A DNA stretch of 64,000 bases from Ricordea florida (taxonomy: Eukaryota; Cnidaria; Anthozoa; Corallimorpharia; Ricordeidae): the NCBI GenBank assembly GCA_949710005.1, contig OX453282.1:14164309-14228308 (forward strand). Reading direction: 5' to 3'. The position numbers were made by a program, and so were the translations under genes. A model generated the notes under the pieces. It ran no database searches and was not told where the DNA came from. It saw nothing but the letters and a program-made list of their open reading frames with translations. Numbering within the stretch: position 1 is the first letter of the stretch; each line of letters opens with the position of its first letter. This document shows, piece by piece, positions 14,726-28,000 of the stretch.

Positions 14726-17700
14726 AACTACAGAAACTACACTTTCTACAGTCACTACACTTACTGGACCTACTACACTTGCTACAGCAAATACACTTAC
14801 TACAGTTACAACAGCTACTAAAATTAGTACAGCTACTAAACTTATTTCAACTACTACACTAACTACACTAACTACACTTCCTGCACTTACTACAGCTACT
14901 TCAGATACTACAGCTACTCAGATATTATAGCTACAACACTTACTACACCTACTACAGTTACTACACTTACTACACCCACTACAGCTACTAAAGCGGCAAC
15001 ACTTTCTACACATAATACACCTACTACACTTACTACATCTACTACAATCACTACAGCTACTACCCTTACTTAAGCCACTACACTTACTACAGCTACTACA
15101 GCCACTACGCTTACTACACTTACTACAGCTACTCCGCTTAGTACACTTACCACAGCTACTTTACTTACCACACTTACTACAGCTACTACACTGTAGTGTA
15201 GTAACTGTAGTATGTGTAGTAAGGGTTTTTTAACTGTAGTAGCTGTGGTAGCTGTAGTAACTGTGGTAGGTGTAGTAGTTGTAGTAAGTGTAGTAAATGT
15301 AGTAGCTGTAGTAAGTGTAGGTGCAGTAAGTGTAGTGAGTGTAGAAAGTGTAGTAAGTTTAGTAGCTGTAGTAAAAGTAAAAAGTGTAGTAGCTGTAGTA
15401 ACTGTAGTAAGTGTAGAACGTGTAGTAGCTGTAGTATCAGTAGTAAGTGTAAGAGCTGTAGTAAGTGTAGTAGCTGTAGTAAGTGTAGTACGTGTAGAAG
15501 CTGTACTAGCTGTACTAGCTGTAGTAAGTGTACTATCTGTAGTAAGTGTAGTAGCTATACTAAGTGTAGTGGCTGTAGTAAGTGAAGTGGCTGTAGCAAG
15601 TCTAGTAGATGCAGTAAGTGTAGTGGCTATAGGAAGTGTAGTAGGTGCAGTAAGTGTAGTGACTGTAGCAAGTGTAATATCTGTACTAAGTGTAGTAGCT
15701 GTAGTAAGTGTCGTAAGTGTAGTAGCTGTAGCAAAAGTAGAACGTGAAGTAGCTGTAGTAACTGTAGTAAGTGTAATAAGTGTAGAAGCTGTAGTAGCTG
15801 TAGTAAGTGTAGTAAATGTATGACCTGTAGTAACTGTAATAAGTGTAGTAAGTGTAGTAGCTGTAGTATGTGTAGTAAGTGTAGTAGCTGTAGTAAGTGT
15901 AGAACGTGTAGTAGCTGTAGTAAGTGTAAGAGCTGTAGTAACTGTAGTAGCTGTGATAAGTGTACTACGTGTAGAAGCTGTAGTTCCTGTAGAAGCTGTA
16001 GTAAGTCTAGTAGCTGTACTAAGTGTAATAGGTGTAGTAGGTTTGGTAGCTGTACCATTTGTATTAGGTGTAGTAGCTGTAGTAGCCGTAGTAAATGTAG
16101 TAACTGCAGTAGGTGTAGTAGTTGTAGTAAGTGTAGTAAGTGTAGTAGCTGTAGTAAGTGTAGTAAGTGTAAGAGATGTAGTAAGTGTAACAAGTGTAGC
16201 AAGAGTAGTAGCTGTAGAACCTGTAGTATCTGTAGTAGGCGTAGTAGCTGTAGTAAGTTTAGTAGCTGTAGTAAGTGCATTAAGTGTAGTAGGAGTAGTA
16301 GCTGTAGTAACTGTAGTGGCTGTAGTAAGTGTAGTAGCTGTAGTGATGGTAGGAGATTAAGTAAGTGTAGTAGCTGTAGTATGTCTAGTAACTGTTGCAA
16401 CTGTAGAAGCTGTACTAGGTGTAGTAAGTGTAGTAATTGTAGTATGTGTAGTAGGTGTTGCAGCTGTAGTACCTTTAGTAGCTGTAGTATCTGTAGAAGC
16501 TGTAGTATCTGTAGTAGCTGTAGTAAGTGCAGTAAGTGTAGTAGTTGTAATAAGTGTAGTAGCTTTAGTAAGTAAAGTAGCTGTTGTAACTCTAGTAAGT
16601 GTAGTGGCTGTAGCAAGTGTAGTAGGTGCAGTAAGTGTAGTAAGTGTAGTAAGTGTAGTAGTTGTAATAAGTGTAGTAGTTTTAGTAAGTGCAGTATCTG
16701 TAGTAAGTGTAGTAGCTGTAGTAAGTGTAGTACGTATAGTAGCTGTAGTAAAAGTAGAACGTGTAGTAGATGTAGTAACTGTAGTAAGTGTAATAAGTGT
16801 AGAAGCTGTAGTAGCTGTAGTAAGTTTAGTAAATGTAGGAGCGGTAGTAACTGTAGTAAGTGTAGTAGCTGTAGTAAATGTAGTAAGTGTAGTAGCTGTA
16901 GTAAGTTTCGAACGTGTAGTAGCTGTAGTATCTGTAGTAAGTGTAAGAGCTGTAGTAACTGCAGTAGCTGTAGTAAGTGTACTACGTGTAGAAGCTGTAG
17001 TTCCTGTAGAAGCTGTAGTAAGTGTAGTAGCTGTACTAAGTATAGAAGTTGTGTAGCAGCTTTAGTAGCTGTGACATCTGTATTAGGTGAAGTAGCTGTA
17101 GTAGCCGTAGTAGCTGAAGTAACTGCAGTAGATGTAGTAGATGTAGTAAGTGTAGTAAGTGTAGTAGCTGTAGTAAGTGTAGTAAGTGTAGTAGCTGTAC
17201 TAAATGTAATAAGTGTAGCAAGTAGAGTGGCTGTAGTACCTGTAGTATCTGTAGTACCTGTAGTATCAGTAGTAGGTGTAAGAGCTGTAGTAAGTGTAGT
17301 AGCTCTAGTAAGTGTAGTACGTTTAGAAGCTGTAGTAGCTGTAGTAGCTGTAGTAAGTGTACTGGCTGTAGTAAGTGTAGTAGCCGCAGTAGTGTAGTAG
17401 GTGCAATAAGGGTAGTGACTGTAGTAAGTGTAGTATCTGTAGTAAGTGTAGTAGCATTAGTATCTGTAGTAAGTGTAGTAGCTGTAGTAAGTGTAGTAGC
17501 TGTAGTAGCTCTAGTAAGTGTAGTAAGTGTAGTTTCTGCAGTAGCTCTAGTAACTGAAGTAAGTGTAGTAGTTGTAGTAGCTGTAGTATCTGTAGTAAGT
17601 GTATTAAGTTTATTAAGTGAAGTAGCTGTAGTATGTTTAGTAACTGCAGTAGCTGTACTATCTGCAGTAAGTGTAGTAGCTGGAGTAAGTGTAGTGAGTG

Positions 17701-18170
17701 TAGTAGCTCTAGTAAGAGTAGTAAGTGTAGTAGCTCTAAGAGCTGTACTACTGCACGTACTACACTTACTACAAATACTACACTTATTACACTTACTACA
17801 CATACTAGAGCTACTACACTTACTACACTTACTACAGCTACTACACTTAATACACTTACTACAGCTATTACATCCACTTCACTTACGACAACTACTACAC
17901 TTACTACAGCTACTACACTTACTACACTTACTACACTTACTACAGGTAGTACACTTACTACAGATCCTACACTTACTACAGATACTACAGGTAGTACAAT
18001 TACTACAGCTACTACACTTACTACACTTACTACACTTACTACACTTACTACAGCTACTACAGCAACTACAGCTACTACACTTACTACACTTACTACAGCT
18101 ACTACACTTACTACACTTACCACACATACTACAGCTACTACACTTACTACACTTACTGCAGCTACTTCTG
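14726..18170. repeat. V satellite, array 1 (18 bp unit of 9 bp halves)
   Basis: Degenerate tandem repeat of GTAGTAAGTGTAGTAGCT. It runs in reverse orientation to about 15190, forward to about 17740, then reverse to the end, with short palindromes at both switches (15185-15202 and 17732-17744). Long frames inside it (VVSVVA, SKCSSC, LLHLLQ, TTLTTA repeats) arise only because the 9-mer lacks stops in most frames, so they are not annotated as genes. About 1 kb (near 15830-16980) is an internal duplication. Confidence 0.93.
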
Positions 18171-18290
18171 TTTGTCCAATTCACTTCAGTTACTTTTAAG
18201 CCCAGATGCCCGACATGGCAGGACATTTTATGGGGTCATACACTAACTACTGACCCTTTTCTGCGCCTACTAAACTTACTAGACGCACTA
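18171..18290. repeat. Short unique spacer between V and L arrays, copy 1
   Basis: About 120 bases of non-satellite sequence (contains CCCGACATGGCAGGACATTT) recurring nearly unchanged at about 32161-32290. It marks the same boundary in both halves of the large tandem duplication. Confidence 0.8.
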
Positions 18291-21200
18291 TATATTATAT
18301 AAAGGCTAATCAGTTCAAAAGGTAGGCTACTCAGAAAATAAATACGCAAATCGGGGAAAAATAATTAAACTAGTGAAATAAGCATGTATGGTAATCAAGT
18401 ACATAGATTTGCAAACTACATAAAATCATCAGGCAATTAGGTAAGTAATTAGCCTAATTAGGACCCTTCATAGGCTGATTATATAATAAGATAAAATAAT
18501 TAAGAAAATATAAAGTTTGATTAACTAAATAAGTTAGGCTAGTTAGATATATAAGTGATCCAAACGGCTTAAAAAATAGGTTAATTAGGCAAACGCATAG
18601 GCTAATTAGATAAAAAGAAAAAAATTAGATAATTATATAATCTAATCAGGTAAAAGGATGAGTTATGCAGGTATATAAATAGGGCCAATCACCTAGGCCC
18701 ATAGGCCAAATAAATAAATACAAAGGCTAATCCGGCGAATCAGGTAAACCCATGAGGTTATCAAGTAACTAGATAGGCTAATTAGGGAAGGACATAGGCT
18801 GATTAGGTAAAGCGATAATCTGATTACAAAAGCATGTCGTCTAATAAGCTGAATAGTTAGGCTAAATAGGTATATGAGTAGGTTAATCAGACAAGCCCAA
18901 CAGTCTAATAAACAAATACATAGGCTAATCCGGTAAATACATAGACAAAAAAAATAAGCATATATCCTAATCTAGTACATACATATATTAAAAAGGTAGA
19001 GTTTTCATTCAATAAGGTAAATAGATAGGCCAAGTAGGCAAATACATAGGCTATTAACATAAATAGCTAAAGTAATTAGGTACGAAAATAGGCTAATCAA
19101 GTAAATGGGTAAACTAATTAGGGAAATAGTTAGAGTAATCAGGTATATAAATGGCGAGTCAGATAGACTGCTGAGGTAATCAGGTAAATCTATAGGCTAA
19201 TTAGGCAAAGACATAGGCTAATGAGATAAACAGATGAACTAATAAGGAAAATTTATAGTCAAATCGGCCATAAATATATGCATATATGCTTATCAGGTAC
19301 ATCAACAGATTAATTAGGTAAAGTAATCAGGCAATAAGCCCAACAGCCAAATGAATACACAGTTTAATTAGTTTATCTATTTATCTAATTAGCCTATTTC
19401 TTTGCCTAATTAGCCTAACTATTTACCTGATTGCCTGATAAGTTTACCTAATTAGCCTACTTACATAACTGGCTAGCCTATCTATCTATCTGACTAGCCT
19501 ATATATTTCCCTAAACAGTATATCTATTTATCTAATTAGGGTATGTTTTTGCCTAATTAGCCTTTCTATTTCCTGGTTGCCTTATGAGTTTTCCTGACCA
19601 GACCATTTATAAACATGATAAGCTTAACTTTCTAATTAGCTTATCTATTTGTCTAATTAGCTTATGTATTTGGTAAATTAGTCTATTTACCTGCTTAGCC
19701 TATATATTTAACTAATTAGTTGATCCATTTATCTTATTAACCTATTAATTAACCTATTCTTTTACCCGATTGGACAATTTATATACCTGACTAGCCTAAC
19801 TAATTACCTGATTAACCTATACATTTCCCTAATTAGTTTATAGAGTTATGTAATTAGCCGATGTAGTGTCCTAATTAGCCTATCTAATTACCTAATTGCC
19901 TAATGAGTCTCATTAGTTTATCGTTTTATCTAATTAGCCTGTCTTTGCCAAATTAGCCTATATATTTACTTAAATGCCTGTTAGGTTTACCTAACTAGCC
20001 TATTTATATGTCTGATTAGGCTATCTATTTACCTGATTAGCCTATATATTTTCCTAATTAGTATTTCTATTTATCTGATTAGCTTATGAATTCGCTAATT
20101 GGCTTGTCCATTTACCTGATTGCCTAATTACTTTACCTTATTAATTCGTGTATGTACTTGATAAGCATATATGCTTAATTTATTTGTCTATGTATTTACC
20201 GGATTAGCCTATTTAATTATTTGGCTCTTGGGCTTACCTTTTTGGCCTGTTCTTTTACCTGATTAGATTATTTATTTATCTAACTAGTTTATTCTGTTAT
20301 CTAAATAGTTCATGTATTTGCCTAATTAATCTATTTTTACATGATTGTGACAACTATTTACCTGATTAGACTATAAATTTTCCTAATTATATGATGTATT
20401 TATCTAATTAGATGATGTCTGCCTAACTTGCCTATCTATTTTCCTGATTGCCTGATGGGTTTATCTGATCTGCCCACTTATACACCTGATTACACTAACT
20501 ATTTACCTGATAAGACTATATATTTCCCTAATTAGTTTATCTAATAAGCCTATGTAATTGCCTAATTCGCCTGCGTATTTAATTGATTGCCTGATGGGTT
20601 TTTCTAGTTAGCCTATGTGTTTGCCTAATTAGCCTATCTATTTAACTGATTGCCTGATGGGTTTATCTAATGGGCCTGTTTATATAATTGATCACCCTAA
20701 CTATTTACCTGATTAGACTATATATTTTCTTGATTAGCTTATCTATTAATCTAATTAGCCTATGTAATTGCCTAATTCGCCTATCTGGCGAAGATCATAG
20801 CGTATCTAGAGTAATCATAGCGTAATGCAAATGCATAGAGTAATCAGATAAATAGATAAAGGAATTAGGTAAATATATAGGCCTATTAGGTAAATATATA
20901 GGCTAGTTAGGCTAATACATAGGCTTATCCGATAAATAAATAAACTAATCAGGAAAATATATAGTGTAATCAGGTAAATAATTGGACTAATAAAGTATAT
21001 AAATCGGCCAATTTGGTAAACCCATCAGGCAATCAGGTAAATCGGATAGGTAGGTTAAGTGTTTAGGTACATATATAGGCTAATCAGTTAAAAAAATAGG
21101 CTAATCAGACAAATAAATACGCAAATCGGGGAAAAATAATTAAACTAATGAAATAAGCATGTATGGTAATCAAGTACATAGATGGGCAAACTACATAAAA

Positions 21201-24200
21201 TCATCAGGCAATTAGGTAAGTAATTAGCCTAATTAGGACGCTACATCGGCTGATTACATAATAAGATGAAATAATTAAGAAAATATAAAGTTTGATTAGG
21301 TAAATAAGTTAGGCTAGTTAGATATATAAGTGATCCAAACGGCTTAAAAAATAGGTTAATTAGTCAAATGCAAAGGCTAATTAGATAAAAAGATAAAAAA
21401 ATTAGATAATTATATAATCTAATCAGGTAAAAGGATGAGCTAGGCAGGTTCATAAATAGGGCCAATCAGCTAGGCCCATAGGCCAAATAAATAAATACAA
21501 AGGCTAATCCCGCGAATCTGGTAAACCCATCAGGTTATCAAGTAACTAGATAGGCTAACTAGGGAAAGACATAGGCTGATTAGGTAAAGCGATAATCTGA
21601 TTACGAAAGTATGTAGTCTAATAAGCTGAATAGTTAGGCTAAATAGGTATATAAGTAGGCCGATCAGGCAAGCCCAACAGTCTAATAAATGGATACATAG
21701 GCTAATCCGGTAAATACATAGACAAATAAAATAAGCATATATCCTAATCTAGTACATACATATATTAAAAAGGTAGAGTTTTTATTCAATAAGGTAAATA
21801 GGCCAAGTAGGCAAATACATAGGCTATTAACATAAATAGATAAAGTAATTAGGTAAGAATATAGGCTAATTAAGTAAATGGGTAAACTAATTAGGGAAAT
21901 AGTTAGAGTAATCAGGTATATAAATGGCGAGTCAGATAGACTGCTGAGGTAATCAGGTAAATCTATAGGCTAATTAGGCAAAGACATAGGTTAATTAGAT
22001 AAACAGATGAACTAATAAGGAAAATTTATAGTCTAATCGGCCATAAATATATGCATATATGCTTATCAGGTACATCAAAAGATTAATTAGGTAAAGTAAT
22101 CAGGCAATAAGCCCAACAGCCAAATGAATACACAGTTTAATTAGTTGATCTGTTTATCTAATTAGCCTATTTCTTTGCTTAATTAGCCTACTTACATAAC
22201 TGGCTAGCCTATCTATCTATCTGACTAGCCTATATATTTCGCTAAATAGTATATCTATTTATCTAATTAGCGTATGTTTTTGCCTAATATGCCTTTCTAT
22301 TTCCTGATTGCCTTATGAGTTTTCCTGACCAGACCATTTATAAACATGATTAGCCTAACTTTCTAATTAGCTTATCTATTTGTCTAATTAGCTTATGTAT
22401 TTGCTAAATTAGTCTATTTACCTGCTTAGCCTACATATTTAACTAATTAGTTGATCCATTTATCTTATTAACCTATTAATTAACCTATTCTCTAAACCGA
22501 TTGGACAATTTATATACCTGACTAGCCTAACCAATTACCTGATTAACCTATACATTTCCCTAATTAGTTTATAGAGTTATCTAATTAGCCGATGTAGTGT
22601 CCTAATTAGCCTATTTATTTACCTAATTGTCTAATGAGTCAGTCTAGTTTGCCTATGTATGCACTTGATTACCATATCTGCTTATTTCATTACTTTATTC
22701 TTTAACCGGATTAGTCCATGTATTAACCTCTTCGGCTGTTGGGCTCACCTGATTAGCCTATTTATATATCTGACTAGCCTACCCATTTACTGATTAATCT
22801 ATATTCTTACCTAATTACTTTATCTATTTATGTTAATAGCCTATGTATTTGCCTACTTGGCCTATCTATTTACCGGATTGCCTTATAACCTTACCTGATT
22901 AACCTATGTATGCACTAGATTAGGATATATGCTTATTTTATTTGTCTACGTATTTACCGGATTAGCCTATGTATTTATTTATTAGACTGTTGGGCTTGCA
23001 TGATTGACCTTCTTATATACCTATTTAGCCTAACTATTCAGCTTATTAGACTACATACTTTCGTAATCAGATTATCGCTTTACCTAATCAGCATATGTCT
23101 TTCCCTAATTAGCCTAACTAGTTACTTGATAACCTCATGGGTTTACCTGATTGGCCGGATTAGCCTTTGTATTTATTTATTTGGCCTATGGGCCTATCTG
23201 ATTGGCCCTATTTATATACCTGCCTAGCTCATCCTTTTACCTGATTAGATTATATAATTATTTAGATTTCTTATCTTTTTATCTAAATAGCCTATGCGTT
23301 TGCCTAATTAACCCTTTTTTAAGCCGTTTAGATCACTTATATATCTAACTAGCCTAACTTATTTACCTAATCAAACTTTATATTTTCTTAATTATTTTAT
23401 CTTATTATGTAATTATTCTATGTAGGGTCCTAGTTAGGTTAATTACTTACCTAATTGCCTGATGATTTTATGTAGTTTGCCCATCTATGTACTTGATTAC
23501 TATACATGCTTATTTCATTAAATTAATTATTTTTCCCCGATTTGCGTATTTATTTGTCTGATTAGCCTATCTTTTTAACTGATTAGCCTATATATTTACC
23601 TAAAGACTTAACCTACTTATCCGATTTACCTGATTGCCTGATGGGTTTACCGAATTGGCCGATTTATATACTTTATTAGTCCAATTATTTACCTGATTAC
23701 ACTATATATTTCCCTGATTAGTTTATTTATTTATCGGATAAGCCTATGTATTAGCCTAACTAGCCTATATATTTACCTAATTAGCCTATATATTTACCTA
23801 ATTCCTTTATCTATTTATCTGATTACTCTATGCATTTGCATTACGCTATGATTACTCTAGATACGCTATGATCTTCGCCAGATAGGCGAATTAGGCAATT
23901 ACATAGGCTAATTAGATTAATAGATAAGCTAATCAAGAAAATATATAGTCTAATCAGGTAAATAGTTAGGTGATCAATTATATAAACAGGCCCATTAGAT
24001 AAACCCATCAGGCAATCAGTTAAATAGATAGGCTAATTAGGCAAACACATAGCTTAACTAGATAAACCCATCAGGCAATCAATTAAATACGTAGGCGAAT
24101 TAGGCAATTACATAGGCTAATTAGATAAACTAATTAGGAAAATATATAGTCTTATTAGGTAAATAGTTAGTGTAATTAGGTGTATAAGTTGGCCAATCAG

Positions 24201-25095
24201 ATAAACCCATCAGGCAATCAGGAAAATAGATAGGCTAATTAGGCAAAGACATAATCTAATTAGATAAATACATCATATAATTAGGAAATTTTATAGGCTA
24301 ATCAGGTAAATAGAACCGCTAATTAGGCTAATTCATATGGTAGTCGGATAAATTAATAAACTAAATAGGAAAATATATACTGTATTCAGGTAAATAGTTA
24401 GACTATTCAGCTATATAAATGGGCCAATCAGGTAAACCCATGAGGCTATCAAGTAACTAGATAGGCTAATTAGGCAAAGACATAGGCTGATTAGGTAAAG
24501 AGATAAACTGCTTACGAAAGGATGTAGTCTAATAAGCTGAATAATTAGGCTAAATAGGTATATAAGTAGGCCAATCAGGAAAGCCCAACAGTCTAATAAA
24601 TAAATTCATAGGCTAATCCGGTAAATACATAGACCAAAAAAATTAGCATATATTCTAATTAAGTGCATACATAGGTTAATCAGGTAAGGTTATAAGGTAA
24701 TCAGGTAAATAGCAAGGCCAATTAGTCAAATACACACGCTATTTAAATAAATAGATAAAGTAATAAGGTAAATATATAGGCTAATCAGTAAATAGGTAGG
24801 CTATTCAGATATATAAATAGGCTAATCAGGTGAGCCCAAGAGCCGAAGAGGTTAATACATGGACTAATCCGGTTAATGAATAAACTAATAAAATAAGCAT
24901 ATATGGTAATCAAGTGCATACATAGGCAAACTAGATAGACTCATTAGGCAATTAGGTAAATAGATAGGCTAATTAGGACACTACATCGGCTAATTAGATA
25001 CCTCTATAAACTAATTAGGGAAATGTATAGGTTAATCAGGTAATTAGTTAGGCTAGTTAGGTATATAATTTGTCCAATCGGGTAAAATAATAGGT
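18291..25095. repeat. L satellite, array 1 (21 bp unit), nested palindrome
   Basis: Degenerate 21 bp tandem repeat around TAGGCTAATCAGGTAAATA. The strand alternates: forward to about 19380, reverse to about 20780, forward to about 22140, reverse to about 23880, forward to 25095. A roughly 2.77 kb block starting near 18341 recurs directly from about 21116. The segment about 19745-22400 is matched in reverse by about 22400-25093, so the array contains a large imperfect palindrome. TTCGCC-N5-GGCGAA marks two of the switches. No ORF of note and no RNA gene is seen. Confidence 0.9.
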
Positions 25096-28000
25096 TACAC
25101 CTAATACAGATGCTACAGCTACTAAGGGTACTACACCTACTACACTAAGTAAACCTTTTACACTCACTACAGCTTCTACAGGAACCACAGCTTCTAGACG
25201 TAGTACACTTACTACAGCTACTACAGTTACTATAGCTCTTACACTCACTACAGATACTACAGCTACTACACGTTCTACACTTACTACAGCTACAACACTT
25301 ACTACACTTACTACAGCTACTACACTTTCTACAGTTACTACAGCTCCTACATTTGCTACACTTACTACAGCTACTACATCTCTTACACTTACTACACTTA
25401 TTACAGTTACTACAGCTACTACACGTTCTACTTTTACTACAGCTACTACACTTACTACAAATACTACACTTACAACAGTCACCACACTTAGTGCACGTAC
25501 TACACTTCCTACAGGCAATACATTTACTACAGTTACAACAGCTACTACACTTACTAAAGCTACTACCCTTATTACAACTACTACACTTACTACACCTACT
25601 ACACTTGCTACAGCCAATACACTTACTACATTTACAACAGCTACTACACTTACTAAAGCTACTACACTTATTACAACTACTACACTTACTACACTTACTA
25701 CACTTACTACACTTACTGCACTTACTACAGCTACTACAGATACTAGAGCTACTACAGATATTACAGCTACTACAGATACTACACCTACTAAAGCTACTAC
25801 AGCTGCAACACTTACTACACATACTACAGTTGCTACACTTACTACACCTACTACAGCTACTACAGCTGCAACACTTACTACACATACTACAGCTACTACA
25901 CTTACTACACCTACTAAGGCTACTACAGGTGCAACACTTACTACACATACTATAGCTACTACACTTACTACACCTACTACCATTACTAAAGCTACTACAC
26001 TTACTACACCCACTACACCTACTACGGCTACTACAGCCACTACGTTTACTACACTTACTACAGCTACTGCGCTTAGTACACTTAACACCTCTACTACACC
26101 TTCTACACCTACTACAGCTACTACACTTACTACACCTACTACAACTATTACACCTACAACAGTTACCTCATCTACTACAGCTACTACACTTACTACAGCT
26201 CTTAAACTTACTACAGATACTACTGTTACTACACGTTTTACACTTAATACAGCTACTGCAGCCTGAAAACTTACTACACTTACTACAGTTACTACAGCTA
26301 CTACGCGTTCTACTTTTACTACAGCTACTACACTTACTACATTGACTACATCTACTACACTTACTGCAGATACTATACTTACTATAGTCACTACACTTAC
26401 TGCACCTACTACACCTCCTACAGCCACTAATTTTACTGCACGCACTAAACGTGCTACAGCCTCTACACTTACTACTGTTACCACAACTACTACACTTACT
26501 ACAGCTACTACACTTATTACAACTACTACACTTACTACACTTACTACACCTACTGCACTTACTACAGCTACTACAAATACTACAGCTACTACAAATATTA
26601 CAGATACTACAGCTACTACACCTACTACAGTTACTACATTTACTGCAGCTACTACACTTACTACAGCTACTACAGCTACTACCCCGACTAGAGAAACGAC
26701 AGGTACTACAGCTACTGCAGAAACTACCCTTACTACACTTACTACACCTACTAAACTTACTACACTTACTAAGGCTACTACACTTACTACAAATACTACA
26801 ACTACTGCAGTTACAACAGCTACTATAGCTACTACAGCTACCACACCTAATACACCTGCTACAGCCACTATACCTACTACGCCTACTACACTTTGTACAG
26901 CTTTTACACTTACTACATGTAGTACACTTACTACAGCTACTACAACTACTACAGCGTCCACGCGTACTACACTTACTACAGCTACTACACTTACTACAGC
27001 TCCTACACTTACTAGAGATACTACTGCTACTACACGTCTTATACTTAATACAGCTACAGCAGCCCTTACACTTACTACACTTAATACACTTACTACACTT
27101 ACTACGGCTACAACAATTACTACACCTACTACACCTACTACACTTACTGCAGCTACTTCACTTACTACAGCTAGTACACTTACTACAGCTACTACCGCTA
27201 AAACAGCTTCTACACGTACTATACTTACTAACGCTACTACACTTACTACAGCTCTTACACTTACTACTAATACGACAGCTACTACACGTTCTACACTTAC
27301 TACAGGTACAACAGCTTCTACACTTACTACTCTTATTACACTCACTACAGCTACTACACTTACTACAGTTAGAACAGCTACTACACGTTCTACTTTTAAT
27401 ACGGCTACTACACTTACTACACTTACTACAGCTCTTACACTTACTACAGATACTAGACTTACTACAGTCACTACTCTTACTGCACCTACTACACTTGCTA
27501 CAGCGAATACACTTACTAAAGTTACAACAGCTACTACATATACTACAGCTACTAAAGCTACTAAAGCTGAAAAACTTACTACACATAGTACAGTTGTAGT
27601 AAGTGTAGTAGCTGTGGTAAGTGTACTAAGCGGAGTAGCTGTAGTAAGTGTAGTAAGCGTAGTTGCTATAGTAGCTGTAGTAAGTGTAGTAGCTGTAGTA
27701 AATGTAGTAGCTGTAATGATGGTAGTAGATGTAGTAAGTGTAGTAGCTTTAGTGATGGTAGTAGATGTGAGTAAGTGTAGCAGCTGTAGTATGTGTAGTA
27801 AGTGTTGCAGCTGTAGTAGCTGTAGTAGGTGTAGTATTTATAGTAACTGTAGTATGTGTAGTAAGTGTTGCAGCTGTAATAGCTTTAGTAGCAGTAGTAT
27901 CTGTAGTAGCTGTAATATCTGTAGTAGCTGTAGTATCTGAAGTAGCTGTAGTAAGTGCAGTAAGTGTAGTAAGTGTAGTAAGTGAAGTAGTTGTGATAAG

